Source: Chloroflexota bacterium (GTDB lineage Bacteria > Chloroflexota > UBA11872 > VXNJ01). Taken from it: a stretch of DNA of 16,709 nucleotides. The first letter of the stretch is position 1, and each line of letters begins with the position of its first letter. Shown piece by piece: positions 1-6,061 of this stretch. Under the pieces are notes generated by a model. It was not told the DNA's origin. It saw only the letters and a list, made by a program, of their open reading frames with translations, and searched no databases. The position numbers were made by a program, and so were the translations under genes. The stretch lies in assembly GCA_026708165.1 (NCBI GenBank), contig JAPOVO010000037.1:1-16709 (forward strand), given 5' to 3'.

Positions 1-351
1 ACGAACACCTCCAACGAAGCGGGCGAACCCTCGTTCGAAGACCTGCGCGGCGACGTGGCGGACGGGGTCTACGTGGTGAACTGGCTGGGCGGGCAGACGG
101 CGATGGAGATGTTCACATTTCGCGCGATGGAGGCTTACGCGATCCGCAACGGGCGCTTGGCGGAGCCGCTTCGCGGAGTGACGTTGACCGGCAATGTTTT
201 CGAGACCCTGAAGAACATCGACGCGGTAGCCGACGACTTCATGTGGGACCCGGGCGGGGGCGGTTGCGGCAAGGGCGGGCAGGCGCCTCTGGCCGTCGGA
301 GCCGGCAGCCCTCACATTCGCGTCGCCAAGTGCGTGATCGGCGGCGTGTGA
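1..351 (+). CDS. tldD: TldD-family metalloprotease, C-terminal part (5' truncated by window edge)
   Basis: Open from base 1 in frame 1, with a TGA stop at 349-351; 116 residues are visible. They match the C-terminal beta-rich part of TldD: a VTLTGNVFETLKNIDAV strand region, then a GGGCGKGGQ-PLAVGAGSPHIRV segment ending in IGGV. This corresponds to the GxCGK-GQ…V-G-G-P-x-x-V…GG end of TldD. The catalytic HExxxH helix should lie upstream of the window and cannot be seen. In characterised systems TldD is the zinc-bearing subunit of a TldD/TldE heterodimer that cleaves unfolded peptides, for example in microcin B17 maturation and CcdA turnover. The stop overlaps the next gene's start (TGATG), which fits translational coupling to the tldE partner. 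An internal GTG at 55 is not needed as a start because the frame is open to the left. Confidence 0.9.
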   Translation, partial: TNTSNEAGEPSFEDLRGDVADGVYVVNWLGGQTAMEMFTFRAMEAYAIRNGRLAEPLRGVTLTGNVFETLKNIDAVADDFMWDPGGGGCGKGGQAPLAVGAGSPHIRVAKCVIGGV

Positions 352-1658
352 TGTTCGATCAACAGGTGCTCGAACTTGCAGAGAAATCCACCGACCAAGC
401 GGAAGCGTTCTTCAGTTCAAGCTCCACGACTCCGGCGGTGTTTCAGGCGAACAAACTCAAATCGCTGGAGACCAAGGACTCGCGATCGCTTACGCTGCGC
501 GTCATAAAAGACGGTCGGATCGGTGTTACCTCGACCAGCCGAAGCGACGATCCCGCCGCAGTCGTGCGGGACGCGCTGGCCTCGGCCCAATTCGGAGCGG
601 AAGCGCAGTTCGAGTTTCCGCCGCTAGGCGAGAGGACGGAAGTCGACGTCTTCGACAGCGAAACGCCCGCGTTTCCCGTCGAGCGGATGGTGGAGGCGGG
701 ACGGGAACTGATCTCGCGTCTGCTGGACTACAACCCAGATCTGCTGATCGACGTTTCGCTCGACAAGTCGCAAAGCGAGACCCGCATCTCCCGCGACGGC
801 GTTACCGACTCATACCGGCGCACGGGATTCGGCATGTCGGTCAGCGCGAACCTTATTCGGGGCACCGACATGCTGGACGTCTTCTCGTTCGACGTCTCGT
901 GCGCGCCGGAGATCGACGCCGGCTCCCTCTTTACTGAAATCAGAGACAAGCTGGAGCTGGCGAAGGAGACGGGGGCGGTCACATCCGGAAAGCTGCCAGT
1001 CGTCTTTACGCCGATAGCTTTGATGCTGACGGTGGGACCGGCGCTTGGCGCGGGCTTCAACGGCAAGATGGTCGAGCAGGGAGCGTCGCCGCTGGCGGCG
1101 AAACTAGGCGAAAAGGTCTTCGACGAGCGGCTGAGCATTCACGACGACGCAACGCTCGACAGGCGCCCGCGGTCGAGTCCGTTCGACGACGAGGGAGTGC
1201 CCACGCGCCGAGTGCCGCTGGTCGATAACGGCGTGGTGTCGAACTTCCTCTATGACTTACAAACGGCGGGAAAAATGGGGACCAGCTCGACCGGCAACGG
1301 CTATCGCGGCGCGGGCAATCCCTCTCCCAGCTCGACCGCGGCCGTCTTCGGCGCGGGTGACGGGTCGATCGAGGAGATCATCGCGGGAATCGAAGAGGGG
1401 TTGCTGGTCGAGTACATACTCGGCGGCGGGCAGTCGAACGTGCTGCGGGGCGATTTCGGCGGCAATGTCCACCTTGGATTCAAGATCGAGAACGGACAGC
1501 TCGCCGGACGCGTAAAGGACACGCTAATTGCAGGCAACGCCTACGAGGTGCTGGGGAATGTACGGCAGATCGGCGGGGAGCGCCGGTGGGTGGGCGGCAG
1601 TCTCTATTGTCCGCCGGTGGCGCTGGAAGGGGTAACCGTCTCGACCAAAGCGTCCTAG
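351..1658 (+). CDS. pmbA: TldE/PmbA-family protein, partner of TldD
   Basis: 435 residues starting at the ATG that overlaps the tldD stop (TGATG). The frame stays open further left, but those upstream residues are the tldD gene read in another frame and look like shadow sequence (Arg/Gly-rich). Family marks: an N-terminal region resembling AEKSTDQAEAFFSSSS…VFQANKLKSLETKDSRSLTLRVIKDGRIGVTSTS, a central VVFTPIALMLTVGPALGAGFNGKMVEQGASPLAAKLGEKVFDERLSIHDD block, and a C-terminal GxGYRGAGNPSPSSTAAVF plus GNVRQIGGERRWVGGSLYCPPV block. These are typical of the TldE (PmbA) branch, which lacks the HExxxH zinc site and pairs with TldD. I see no metal-binding motif. Length is close to the usual 430-450. 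The physiological substrate cannot be told from this window, because no ribosomally made peptide precursor gene is visible nearby. Confidence 0.92.
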   Translation: MFDQQVLELAEKSTDQAEAFFSSSSTTPAVFQANKLKSLETKDSRSLTLRVIKDGRIGVTSTSRSDDPAAVVRDALASAQFGAEAQFEFPPLGERTEVDVFDSETPAFPVERMVEAGRELISRLLDYNPDLLIDVSLDKSQSETRISRDGVTDSYRRTGFGMSVSANLIRGTDMLDVFSFDVSCAPEIDAGSLFTEIRDKLELAKETGAVTSGKLPVVFTPIALMLTVGPALGAGFNGKMVEQGASPLAAKLGEKVFDERLSIHDDATLDRRPRSSPFDDEGVPTRRVPLVDNGVVSNFLYDLQTAGKMGTSSTGNGYRGAGNPSPSSTAAVFGAGDGSIEEIIAGIEEGLLVEYILGGGQSNVLRGDFGGNVHLGFKIENGQLAGRVKDTLIAGNAYEVLGNVRQIGGERRWVGGSLYCPPVALEGVTVSTKAS

Positions 1659-1763
1659 CGGGGGGCTTGGGGGTTAGTCAGGGCGTCATCACGCTCTCCC
1701 GATCAGGCCGGAGGCCGGACAGGCTCTGCGCGGGGACGAAAAAAGTGCCGGACATCGAGCCTC

Positions 1764-1854
1764 CCGTCATGCCCGACTCAAATGGGGCTCCCGGGCTCCC
1801 AGAGGTGCGAATGGAGGCAGAGAGTCTGGATTCCCGCTTTCGCGGGAATGACGG
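1764..1854. repeat. Small palindromic repeat element (REP/MITE-like) with 12-bp terminal inverted repeats
   Basis: The non-coding interval 1659-1937, between two convergent genes, holds this element. The left end CCGTCATGCCCG (1764-1775) is the inverse of the right end CGGGAATGACGG (1843-1854) at 11 of 12 positions. A perfect hairpin sits inside the right end at 1830-1849 (ATTCCCGC, loop TTTC, GCGGGAAT). Ends of the type GTCATTCCCGC…GCGGGAATGAC are a widespread dispersed-repeat signature in bacterial genomes; read in frame they give the peptide DSRFRGNDG. There is no coding capacity. Only one copy lies in the window, so repetition cannot be shown from this sequence alone. The hairpin could also act as a bidirectional transcription end between the convergent genes, although no T-run follows it. 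The rest of the interval shows nothing I recognise. Confidence 0.5.
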
Positions 1855-1937
1855 TAAGGGGCTTGGAGTGACGAGTGGGGCGCAGGAAGGACGACCGTTT
1901 TGGCGCTCCCGACCAACCGGTTGGTGCGGCGAGCCGC

Positions 1938-2987
1938 CTAATCGAGACGTACCAGCTCGCCTGATTCCGCCGATTCGTAGAGGGCGTCGACGATCCGGGC
2001 GACCATAAGCCCGTGGTCGCCGGTTATGAGCGGACTTCGATCTTCGAGAATCGCGCCTACGAAGTCTCCCATCGACTCAACGTGCTCCGGTTGGCCTTCG
2101 GTCAGTGCGTTGGGGGTCCAGTCCATGAGCGCCGTGCCGGTGTCCTTGTAAACCCTCAGCGGGAACAGGTCGGCCCCGCCGCGGTCGCCGCAAAGCTGGA
2201 CGACCTGCTGGCTCTTTTCGACGTTGAGCGCCCAACTCGTCTCCAGGACCAGCGTGGCGCCGCCCTCGAGATTCACGGTGGCGAGGGCGAAGTCCTCGAC
2301 GTCGAACTCATCCGTCTTCCATTTGCCCCAAGGGTTGAACACGTCATCACGTTTGCCGAACCCGGTGTAGGTCGCGCCCAGCACCGAAACGGGCTTGGGA
2401 CGGCCCATCAGCCAGAGGGTCAGGTCGAGCATGTGCACGCCGAGGTCCATCAGCGCGCCGCCACCGCTGTGCTCGCGGATGTGAAAGACTCCCCAGGACG
2501 GAATGCCCCGGCGGCGGTTGTAGACCGTGCGGGCGAAATAGATTTCACCCAACTCCCCGTCGTCGACGATCTGCTTGAGGAGCTGGGGCTCCCGGCCGAA
2601 ACGGGTCTGAAAATCTATGGCCAGCACTTTCCCGTTCTCCCGGGCGGCCTCGACCATGGCCGCCGCCTCGGCGGCGTTCATGGCCATGGGCTTTTCGCAC
2701 ATGACGTGCTTGCCCGCGTTGAGGGCGTCGATAGTGGCGGGAGCATGAACCGCGGGCGGCGTGCAGACGCTGACCGCGTCGATCTCATCCAGATCGAGAA
2801 GCTGTCGGTAGTCGCTGAACGCCTTCGGAATGTTGTTGTCTTTGGCGAACTTGACCGCCCGGTCGGCGTCGACGTCCGCCACGGCCAGCACCCGGCACCT
2901 ATCTGAGACGGCCTTGTAACCGGGTAGGTGGGCTCCGGAAGCGATGGCGCCCGACCCGATTATCCCGATGCCCAGTTTCTCTGCCAT
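1938..2987 (-). CDS. Gfo/Idh/MocA-family NAD(P)-dependent oxidoreductase
   Basis: 349 residues, the usual size for the family. The N-terminal Rossmann fold has GIGIIGSGAIASGAH (dinucleotide-binding G11, G13, A16). Next comes the hallmark CEKPMAMN motif (E98, K99, P100; the Lys is the usual catalytic/nicotinamide residue). The C-terminal alpha/beta domain carries ALMDLGVHMLDLTLWLMG, where D181 and H185 sit in the substrate pocket (GGGxxxDxGxHxxD pattern). Members oxidise or reduce sugars, inositols and related polyols or their derivatives in the cytoplasm; the substrate cannot be deduced here. The ATG start has an AGAGG about 11 bases upstream. It stands on the minus strand between two plus-strand blocks, convergent with tldE. 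A small gene on the same strand lies 158 bases upstream. Its leader can form a hairpin (3013-3038). Confidence 0.93.
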   Translation of the reverse strand: MAEKLGIGIIGSGAIASGAHLPGYKAVSDRCRVLAVADVDADRAVKFAKDNNIPKAFSDYRQLLDLDEIDAVSVCTPPAVHAPATIDALNAGKHVMCEKPMAMNAAEAAAMVEAARENGKVLAIDFQTRFGREPQLLKQIVDDGELGEIYFARTVYNRRRGIPSWGVFHIREHSGGGALMDLGVHMLDLTLWLMGRPKPVSVLGATYTGFGKRDDVFNPWGKWKTDEFDVEDFALATVNLEGGATLVLETSWALNVEKSQQVVQLCGDRGGADLFPLRVYKDTGTALMDWTPNALTEGQPEHVESMGDFVGAILEDRSPLITGDHGLMVARIVDALYESAESGELVRLD

Positions 2988-3012
2988 AGAAAAGACGACC
3001 TCTACCGGCTAG

Positions 3013-3038
3013 GGCGAAGAGCGGTCGCGCTCTCCGCC
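3013..3038 (-). promoter_or_regulatory. Inverted repeat in the leader of the oxidoreductase gene
   Basis: Read on the minus strand, GGCG-G-AGAGCG, loop CGAC, CGCTCT-T-CGCC pairs into an 11-bp stem with one G-U wobble. It ends about 25 bases before the ATG at 2987. No T-run follows, so it is a poor intrinsic terminator. It could be an mRNA leader structure or an operator dyad. The surrounding 2988-3145 gap also has an AT-richer tract (about 3042-3085) that could hold the promoter, but I find no convincing -35/-10 pair. Confidence 0.35.
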
Positions 3039-3145
3039 GATCAAATAAGTCCAATTATCGCGGATGCAAGTTTCAATACTGAAAGGCTGCTCAAACGCGA
3101 TCAAACGCCGCCCGGCGGAATAGCTTGGACGTCAGACAGCGGCGT

Positions 3146-3466
3146 TCAGGTGGCCCTGTCGCGAGCGTAAGTTGCCGAAAAGAGCTGCCGTTCCATCTGG
3201 TCTTCGTTGAGCATGGGCCTCAGCTCTTCCCAGAACTCCGCAACCCTTTCGCAGCGAAGCAGGTTTTCCCAGGCGGTCTCGAACGCGCTCATGTCTTCGA
3301 AGTGGTATTCCACGGTGATCGCGCTGCAGTTTCGGCAGTTTACGAAGATCCGGCCCGACGGCCAGCCGATCCGGGTAAGCTCCTCGCAGGCCCACCTCTT
3401 GATAGCCCGGCGAGCGGAATCGGCGCTGCCCTCCACTGCCGAAGCCGACCACTGGAATACGATCAC
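3146..3466 (-). CDS. Small conserved-looking hypothetical protein, possible dimeric alpha/beta-barrel (ABM-like) fold
   Basis: 106 residues from a GTG start. It is the first possible start after an in-frame TAA at 3533-3535; no strong Shine-Dalgarno is visible. I do not recognise a named family. The pattern fits a single ferredoxin-like/dimeric alpha-beta-barrel unit: a first strand MIVFQWSAS, an amphipathic helix with ARRAIKRWACEELTRIG, strands RIFVNCRNCSAITVEYHFED, then a helix MSAFETAWENLL and FWEELRPMLNEDQ, ending in a final strand RQLFSATYA. Such proteins are small oxygenases, heme- or polyketide-processing enzymes, or stress-response dimers. Two cysteines form a CRNC pair in the middle. 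It lies upstream of the oxidoreductase on the same strand, 158 bases away, and diverges from fmdB. The coherent hydrophobic pattern makes it more believable than the overlapping frames. Confidence 0.6.
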   Translation of the reverse strand: MIVFQWSASAVEGSADSARRAIKRWACEELTRIGWPSGRIFVNCRNCSAITVEYHFEDMSAFETAWENLLRCERVAEFWEELRPMLNEDQMERQLFSATYARDRAT

Positions 3467-3580
3467 GCGCGGACCGAGACCCCGTTGCGCGGCGGGGCAC
3501 CGCGAGAACTCGAACGGCCTGCCGGTATCGCTTTACAGAGCGACCGAGGATAAACTCTCAGACTTCCCCCTACGCCGTCT

Positions 3581-3586
3581 TATAAT
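3581..3586 (+). promoter_or_regulatory. Candidate -10 promoter element for the fmdB-to-recN block
   Basis: A perfect TATAAT sits in a GC-rich setting 58 bases before the fmdB-like start and faces right. The -35 region at the proper distance (around 3557-3563, CTCAGAC) is a weak match to TTGACA, so the assignment rests mainly on the -10 box. Transcription from here would give a 5' leader of roughly 50 bases. The remaining divergent intergenic sequence, 3467-3644, shows no other clear signal. Confidence 0.4.
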
Positions 3587-3644
3587 TCGGACCAGCGTCT
3601 TTTTGGATACTAAACCAATACCAGTCTGACATATCAGAGGATAA

Positions 3645-4010
3645 ATGCCGACTTACGAGTACGCGTGCGACGAAAACGGCCACAATTTCGAGATATTTCA
3701 GCGTTTCGTCGACCAACCGCTAAGCGAGTGCACGGTTTGCGGCGCCCCAGTGCGCCGCGTAATTCATGCGGCCGGGGTCATTTTCAAAGGGGACGGATGG
3801 TACGTCACCGCCAACCGCTCGAACGATGAAAAGAGCAAATACCAGAAGGACGAGCGGGGCGAGTCCTCATCTGACAAGTCGAGCACGGAGCCGATCAAGG
3901 CGGCGGCCAACGGCGAGAGCTCGAAGAACGACAGCCCCTCCAGCGACTCGGGAGGCGACAGCAGTTCGCCGGCCGCCGGAAAGAAATCCGGCGCGGCGAC
4001 CAGTAGCTAG
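3645..4010 (+). CDS. FmdB-family zinc-ribbon protein with disordered C-terminal tail
   Basis: 121 residues; the ATG is preceded by AGAGG with a 4-base spacer. The N-terminus MPTYEYACDENGHNFEIFQ and the later CTVCGAPVRRVIHAAGVIFKGDGWY are the diagnostic parts of the FmdB regulatory-protein/zinc-ribbon family. Cysteines are at C8, C29 and C32. The position where many members have the second Cys of the first knuckle is Asn (N11), so H13 may be the fourth ligand (CxxxxH, as in CxNGH variants). The second half, about residue 55 onward, is a Ser/Asp/Lys/Gly-rich, probably disordered tail, common in this family. The function is not settled: members are annotated as regulators of formamidase/amidase operons, yet most sit next to housekeeping genes, as here. 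It is the first gene of a long plus-strand run, 33 bases ahead of dtd. Confidence 0.88.
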   Translation: MPTYEYACDENGHNFEIFQRFVDQPLSECTVCGAPVRRVIHAAGVIFKGDGWYVTANRSNDEKSKYQKDERGESSSDKSSTEPIKAAANGESSKNDSPSSDSGGDSSSPAAGKKSGAATSS

Positions 4011-4043
4011 TCGCCCTGAACAGACGATTCCCGGACCATCACG

Positions 4044-4508
4044 ATGAGAGCGGTCGTGCAGCGGGTCCGGCGAGCTTCCGTGCGGATAGGCGACTCCGAC
4101 GGGCGACGTATCGAGAGCGGCCTGGTCGTTCTCGCCGCCGTGGCGGAAACGGATGAGGCGGCCGACGCCGACTACATCGCGGACAAGGTGAGCAATCTGC
4201 GGATCATGGACCTGAACGGGCGGATGGACCGGTCAGTCGTCGACATATCCGGCGAGGTGATGCTGATTCCGCAATTCACTTTATACGCCAACACCCGTAA
4301 AGGGCGGCGGCCCAGTTTTTCGGCCTCGGCAAGGCCCGAAAAGGCGAAGCCGCTGCTGGAGCGGCTGCGGTCGAACCTGACCTCCGGGGGACTTGGAGTC
4401 GTCACGGGGGAGTTCGGGGCGCACATGATGGTCGATCTGACCAACGACGGTCCTGTGACGATAATCCTGGACAGCGCCGACCGCCACCGGTCGAGGAGGT
4501 CCGCTTAG
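4044..4508 (+). CDS. dtd: D-aminoacyl-tRNA deacylase (DTD)
   Basis: 154 residues, near the usual 145-150. The protein removes D-amino acids (and mischarged glycine) from tRNA, a cytoplasmic quality-control step. Diagnostic sequence: N-terminal MRAVVQRVRRASVRIG; PQFTLYANTRKGRRPSFSASARPEKA in the middle, equivalent to the family's SQFTLYADTRKGxRPSF; and C-terminal FGAHMMVDLTNDGPVTIILDS, which contains the Gly-cisPro motif (G136-P137) that gives chiral proofreading. The conserved Ser before QFTL is replaced by Pro (P76), with Q77 and T79 kept. A perfect Shine-Dalgarno for the next gene lies inside its 3' end, and its stop is one base from the next start, so the two are very likely co-transcribed and coupled. 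Confidence 0.95.
   Translation: MRAVVQRVRRASVRIGDSDGRRIESGLVVLAAVAETDEAADADYIADKVSNLRIMDLNGRMDRSVVDISGEVMLIPQFTLYANTRKGRRPSFSASARPEKAKPLLERLRSNLTSGGLGVVTGEFGAHMMVDLTNDGPVTIILDSADRHRSRRSA
4494..4500 (+). promoter_or_regulatory. Strong ribosome binding site that fixes the TTG start of the HisS/HisZ-like gene
   Basis: AGGAGGT, a full anti-Shine-Dalgarno match, lies 9 bases before TTG 4510 and inside the dtd coding sequence. No ATG or GTG is near enough to use it, so it supports TTG as the true start. Confidence 0.75.
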
Positions 4509-4509
4509 C

Positions 4510-6060
4510 TTGAGCGCCAAGACCAGGCCGATAGACCGCGTGCGCGGCGCGAGCGATCTGAAACCGGACCAGTGGGCGGAGGTCGTCGACGTTCGCGAAA
4601 GCCTTGCCGAAACCTACTCGCTGTTCGGCTATCGCGGCGTGGACGTACCGATACTGGAGCACACCGAACTGTACCGGCGGAAGGCCGGCGCCAACATCAT
4701 GTCGCAGGTCTACTCCTTCACCGACCGCGGGGGGCGTTCGGTATGCCTGCGTCCGGAGTTCACGGCCTCCATAGTCCGGTTCTTCGCGGCCACACGGTCC
4801 GAGCTGCCGAGTCCGGCGCGGCTCCACTATTCAGGACCGGCTTTCCGCTACGAAAAGCCAAAACGCGGCACGTACCGTCAATTCACCGAGAGCGGAGTCG
4901 AGCTCCTGGGTGTGAACGGACCAGCCGCCGACGCCGAGATAATCCAACTTGCCGTAGCCGCTCTGGAAAGGCTCGGGATACGCCGGTTCGATCTCGTACT
5001 CGGCCACTTGGGAATCCTGTCCGAGTTTCTCTCGGGACTGGGGTTATCCGAGCGTTCCGAATCGCTGCTTAGGGAGAGCCTGGACAGCATTCAAAGATCG
5101 GACTCCAGCATCGGGCCGCTGCGCTCGCGACTGGAGGAGGCGATCAACGGCTCGGTCTCGGAAGGTCTCGCGGACGCTTCGAGACAGCTAGACGAGGTCT
5201 TCGAGCGAGTGCCGGACCTGAAGCCGCAAGACTTGAGGGCGATCATCGACAGCGTGGTCGCGGGTCTAGAGATGACGCCCGGCGGCGGCAGGGACCGGTC
5301 GGAAGTGGTCGCCCGCCTTCTAACGAAACTGACGCGATCCAACGAGATGGGACGTATCGACCGGGCGCTCGACTTCATCGAGCGGCTGGCGAAGGTCGTA
5401 GACCGGCCCGAAGCTGCGCTGCTGAATACGAGGGAGCTTCTGGCGGAGTTCAAGCTCTCTTCGAAGCCGCTGGATTATGTGGAAGAAATGTTCGAGCAGC
5501 TTGCCGCCGCCGGTGTGGATACCGGCGGGTTTACCTTCAATCCGGCACTGGGACGAGGGTTGCAGTACTACACGGGGATCGTCTTCGAAGTCTTCGCCGC
5601 CGACGCGGAGTCGAGTTTCCAGGTGTGCGGCGGAGGGCGGTATGACGATCTCGTCGAGATTTTGACCGGTCTGCCGTCCACGCCGGCGGTTGGCCTCACA
5701 TTCGGCATCGAGAGGCTTCTGATGGCGATGGGCGGCGAACGACCGACCGCGACCGTAAACCGGTCCGACGTGCTAGTCGCCACAATCAGAGGCGAGAACC
5801 TGGACTATGCAACGAAGGTGTGCAATCTGCTGCGCAGCGCGGGCATGAGCACCGAGCTTGACCTGAAGGGTCTCGGCATCGCCGCGAACCTGGCGGCCGC
5901 GGACCGCACGGGGATCCCGGTGGTGGTGGTGCTGGGGGACCGTGAGGCCACGTCAGGAGAGGCGTCTTTGCGGGTGATCGCGACGGGAGAGCAAAAGACG
6001 GTGGAACTCGACGTCCTGGCTGGGGAGGTTCGAGCCGCAATGGGAGACCGGAAGGTCTAG
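4510..6060 (+). CDS. Histidyl-tRNA synthetase-like protein (HisS/HisZ family: histidine--tRNA ligase or ATP phosphoribosyltransferase regulatory subunit)
   Basis: 516 residues from TTG, with a perfect Shine-Dalgarno. Class II synthetase core: RVRGASDLKP at the N-terminus, motif 1 around FGYRGVDVPILEHTELY, LRPEFT (E83), motif 2 FRYEKPKRGTYRQFTESGVE (R113, R123, E131), histidine loop GRGLQYYTGIVFE (R349), CGGGRYDDLVE and motif 3 PAVGLTFGIERLL. A C-terminal anticodon-binding-type domain follows (DVLVATIRGE…DLKGLGIAANLAAADRTGIPVVVVLGDRE). Classic HisZ usually lacks that domain, which favours HisRS. Against a normal HisRS, the pocket residue equivalent to E. coli Q127 is Glu, position 121 of motif 2 is Thr rather than Arg, and the loop reads GLQYY rather than GLDYY. 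The residue equivalent to E. coli R259 sits 90 positions later, so the middle holds a roughly 90-residue enlarged helical insertion (about 190-330). It lies one base after dtd and one base before hisG. Confidence 0.85.
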   Translation: MSAKTRPIDRVRGASDLKPDQWAEVVDVRESLAETYSLFGYRGVDVPILEHTELYRRKAGANIMSQVYSFTDRGGRSVCLRPEFTASIVRFFAATRSELPSPARLHYSGPAFRYEKPKRGTYRQFTESGVELLGVNGPAADAEIIQLAVAALERLGIRRFDLVLGHLGILSEFLSGLGLSERSESLLRESLDSIQRSDSSIGPLRSRLEEAINGSVSEGLADASRQLDEVFERVPDLKPQDLRAIIDSVVAGLEMTPGGGRDRSEVVARLLTKLTRSNEMGRIDRALDFIERLAKVVDRPEAALLNTRELLAEFKLSSKPLDYVEEMFEQLAAAGVDTGGFTFNPALGRGLQYYTGIVFEVFAADAESSFQVCGGGRYDDLVEILTGLPSTPAVGLTFGIERLLMAMGGERPTATVNRSDVLVATIRGENLDYATKVCNLLRSAGMSTELDLKGLGIAANLAAADRTGIPVVVVLGDREATSGEASLRVIATGEQKTVELDVLAGEVRAAMGDRKV

Positions 6061-6061
6061 A

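Noticed and set aside
243..350. Longer N-terminus for tldE starting at 243
   Set aside because: The extra 36 residues are tldD read in another frame; the ATG at 351 overlaps the tldD stop and gives the expected family N-terminus.
1586..2008. 140-codon plus-strand frame across the tldE end and the intergenic gap
   Set aside because: It runs through the palindromic repeat (giving the typical repeat-derived DSRFRGNDG peptide) and into the oxidoreductase gene on the other strand; not a real protein.
2013..2906. 297-codon open frame on the plus strand inside the oxidoreductase gene
   Set aside because: Antisense shadow of a clear Gfo/Idh/MocA protein; no recognisable motif in its translation.
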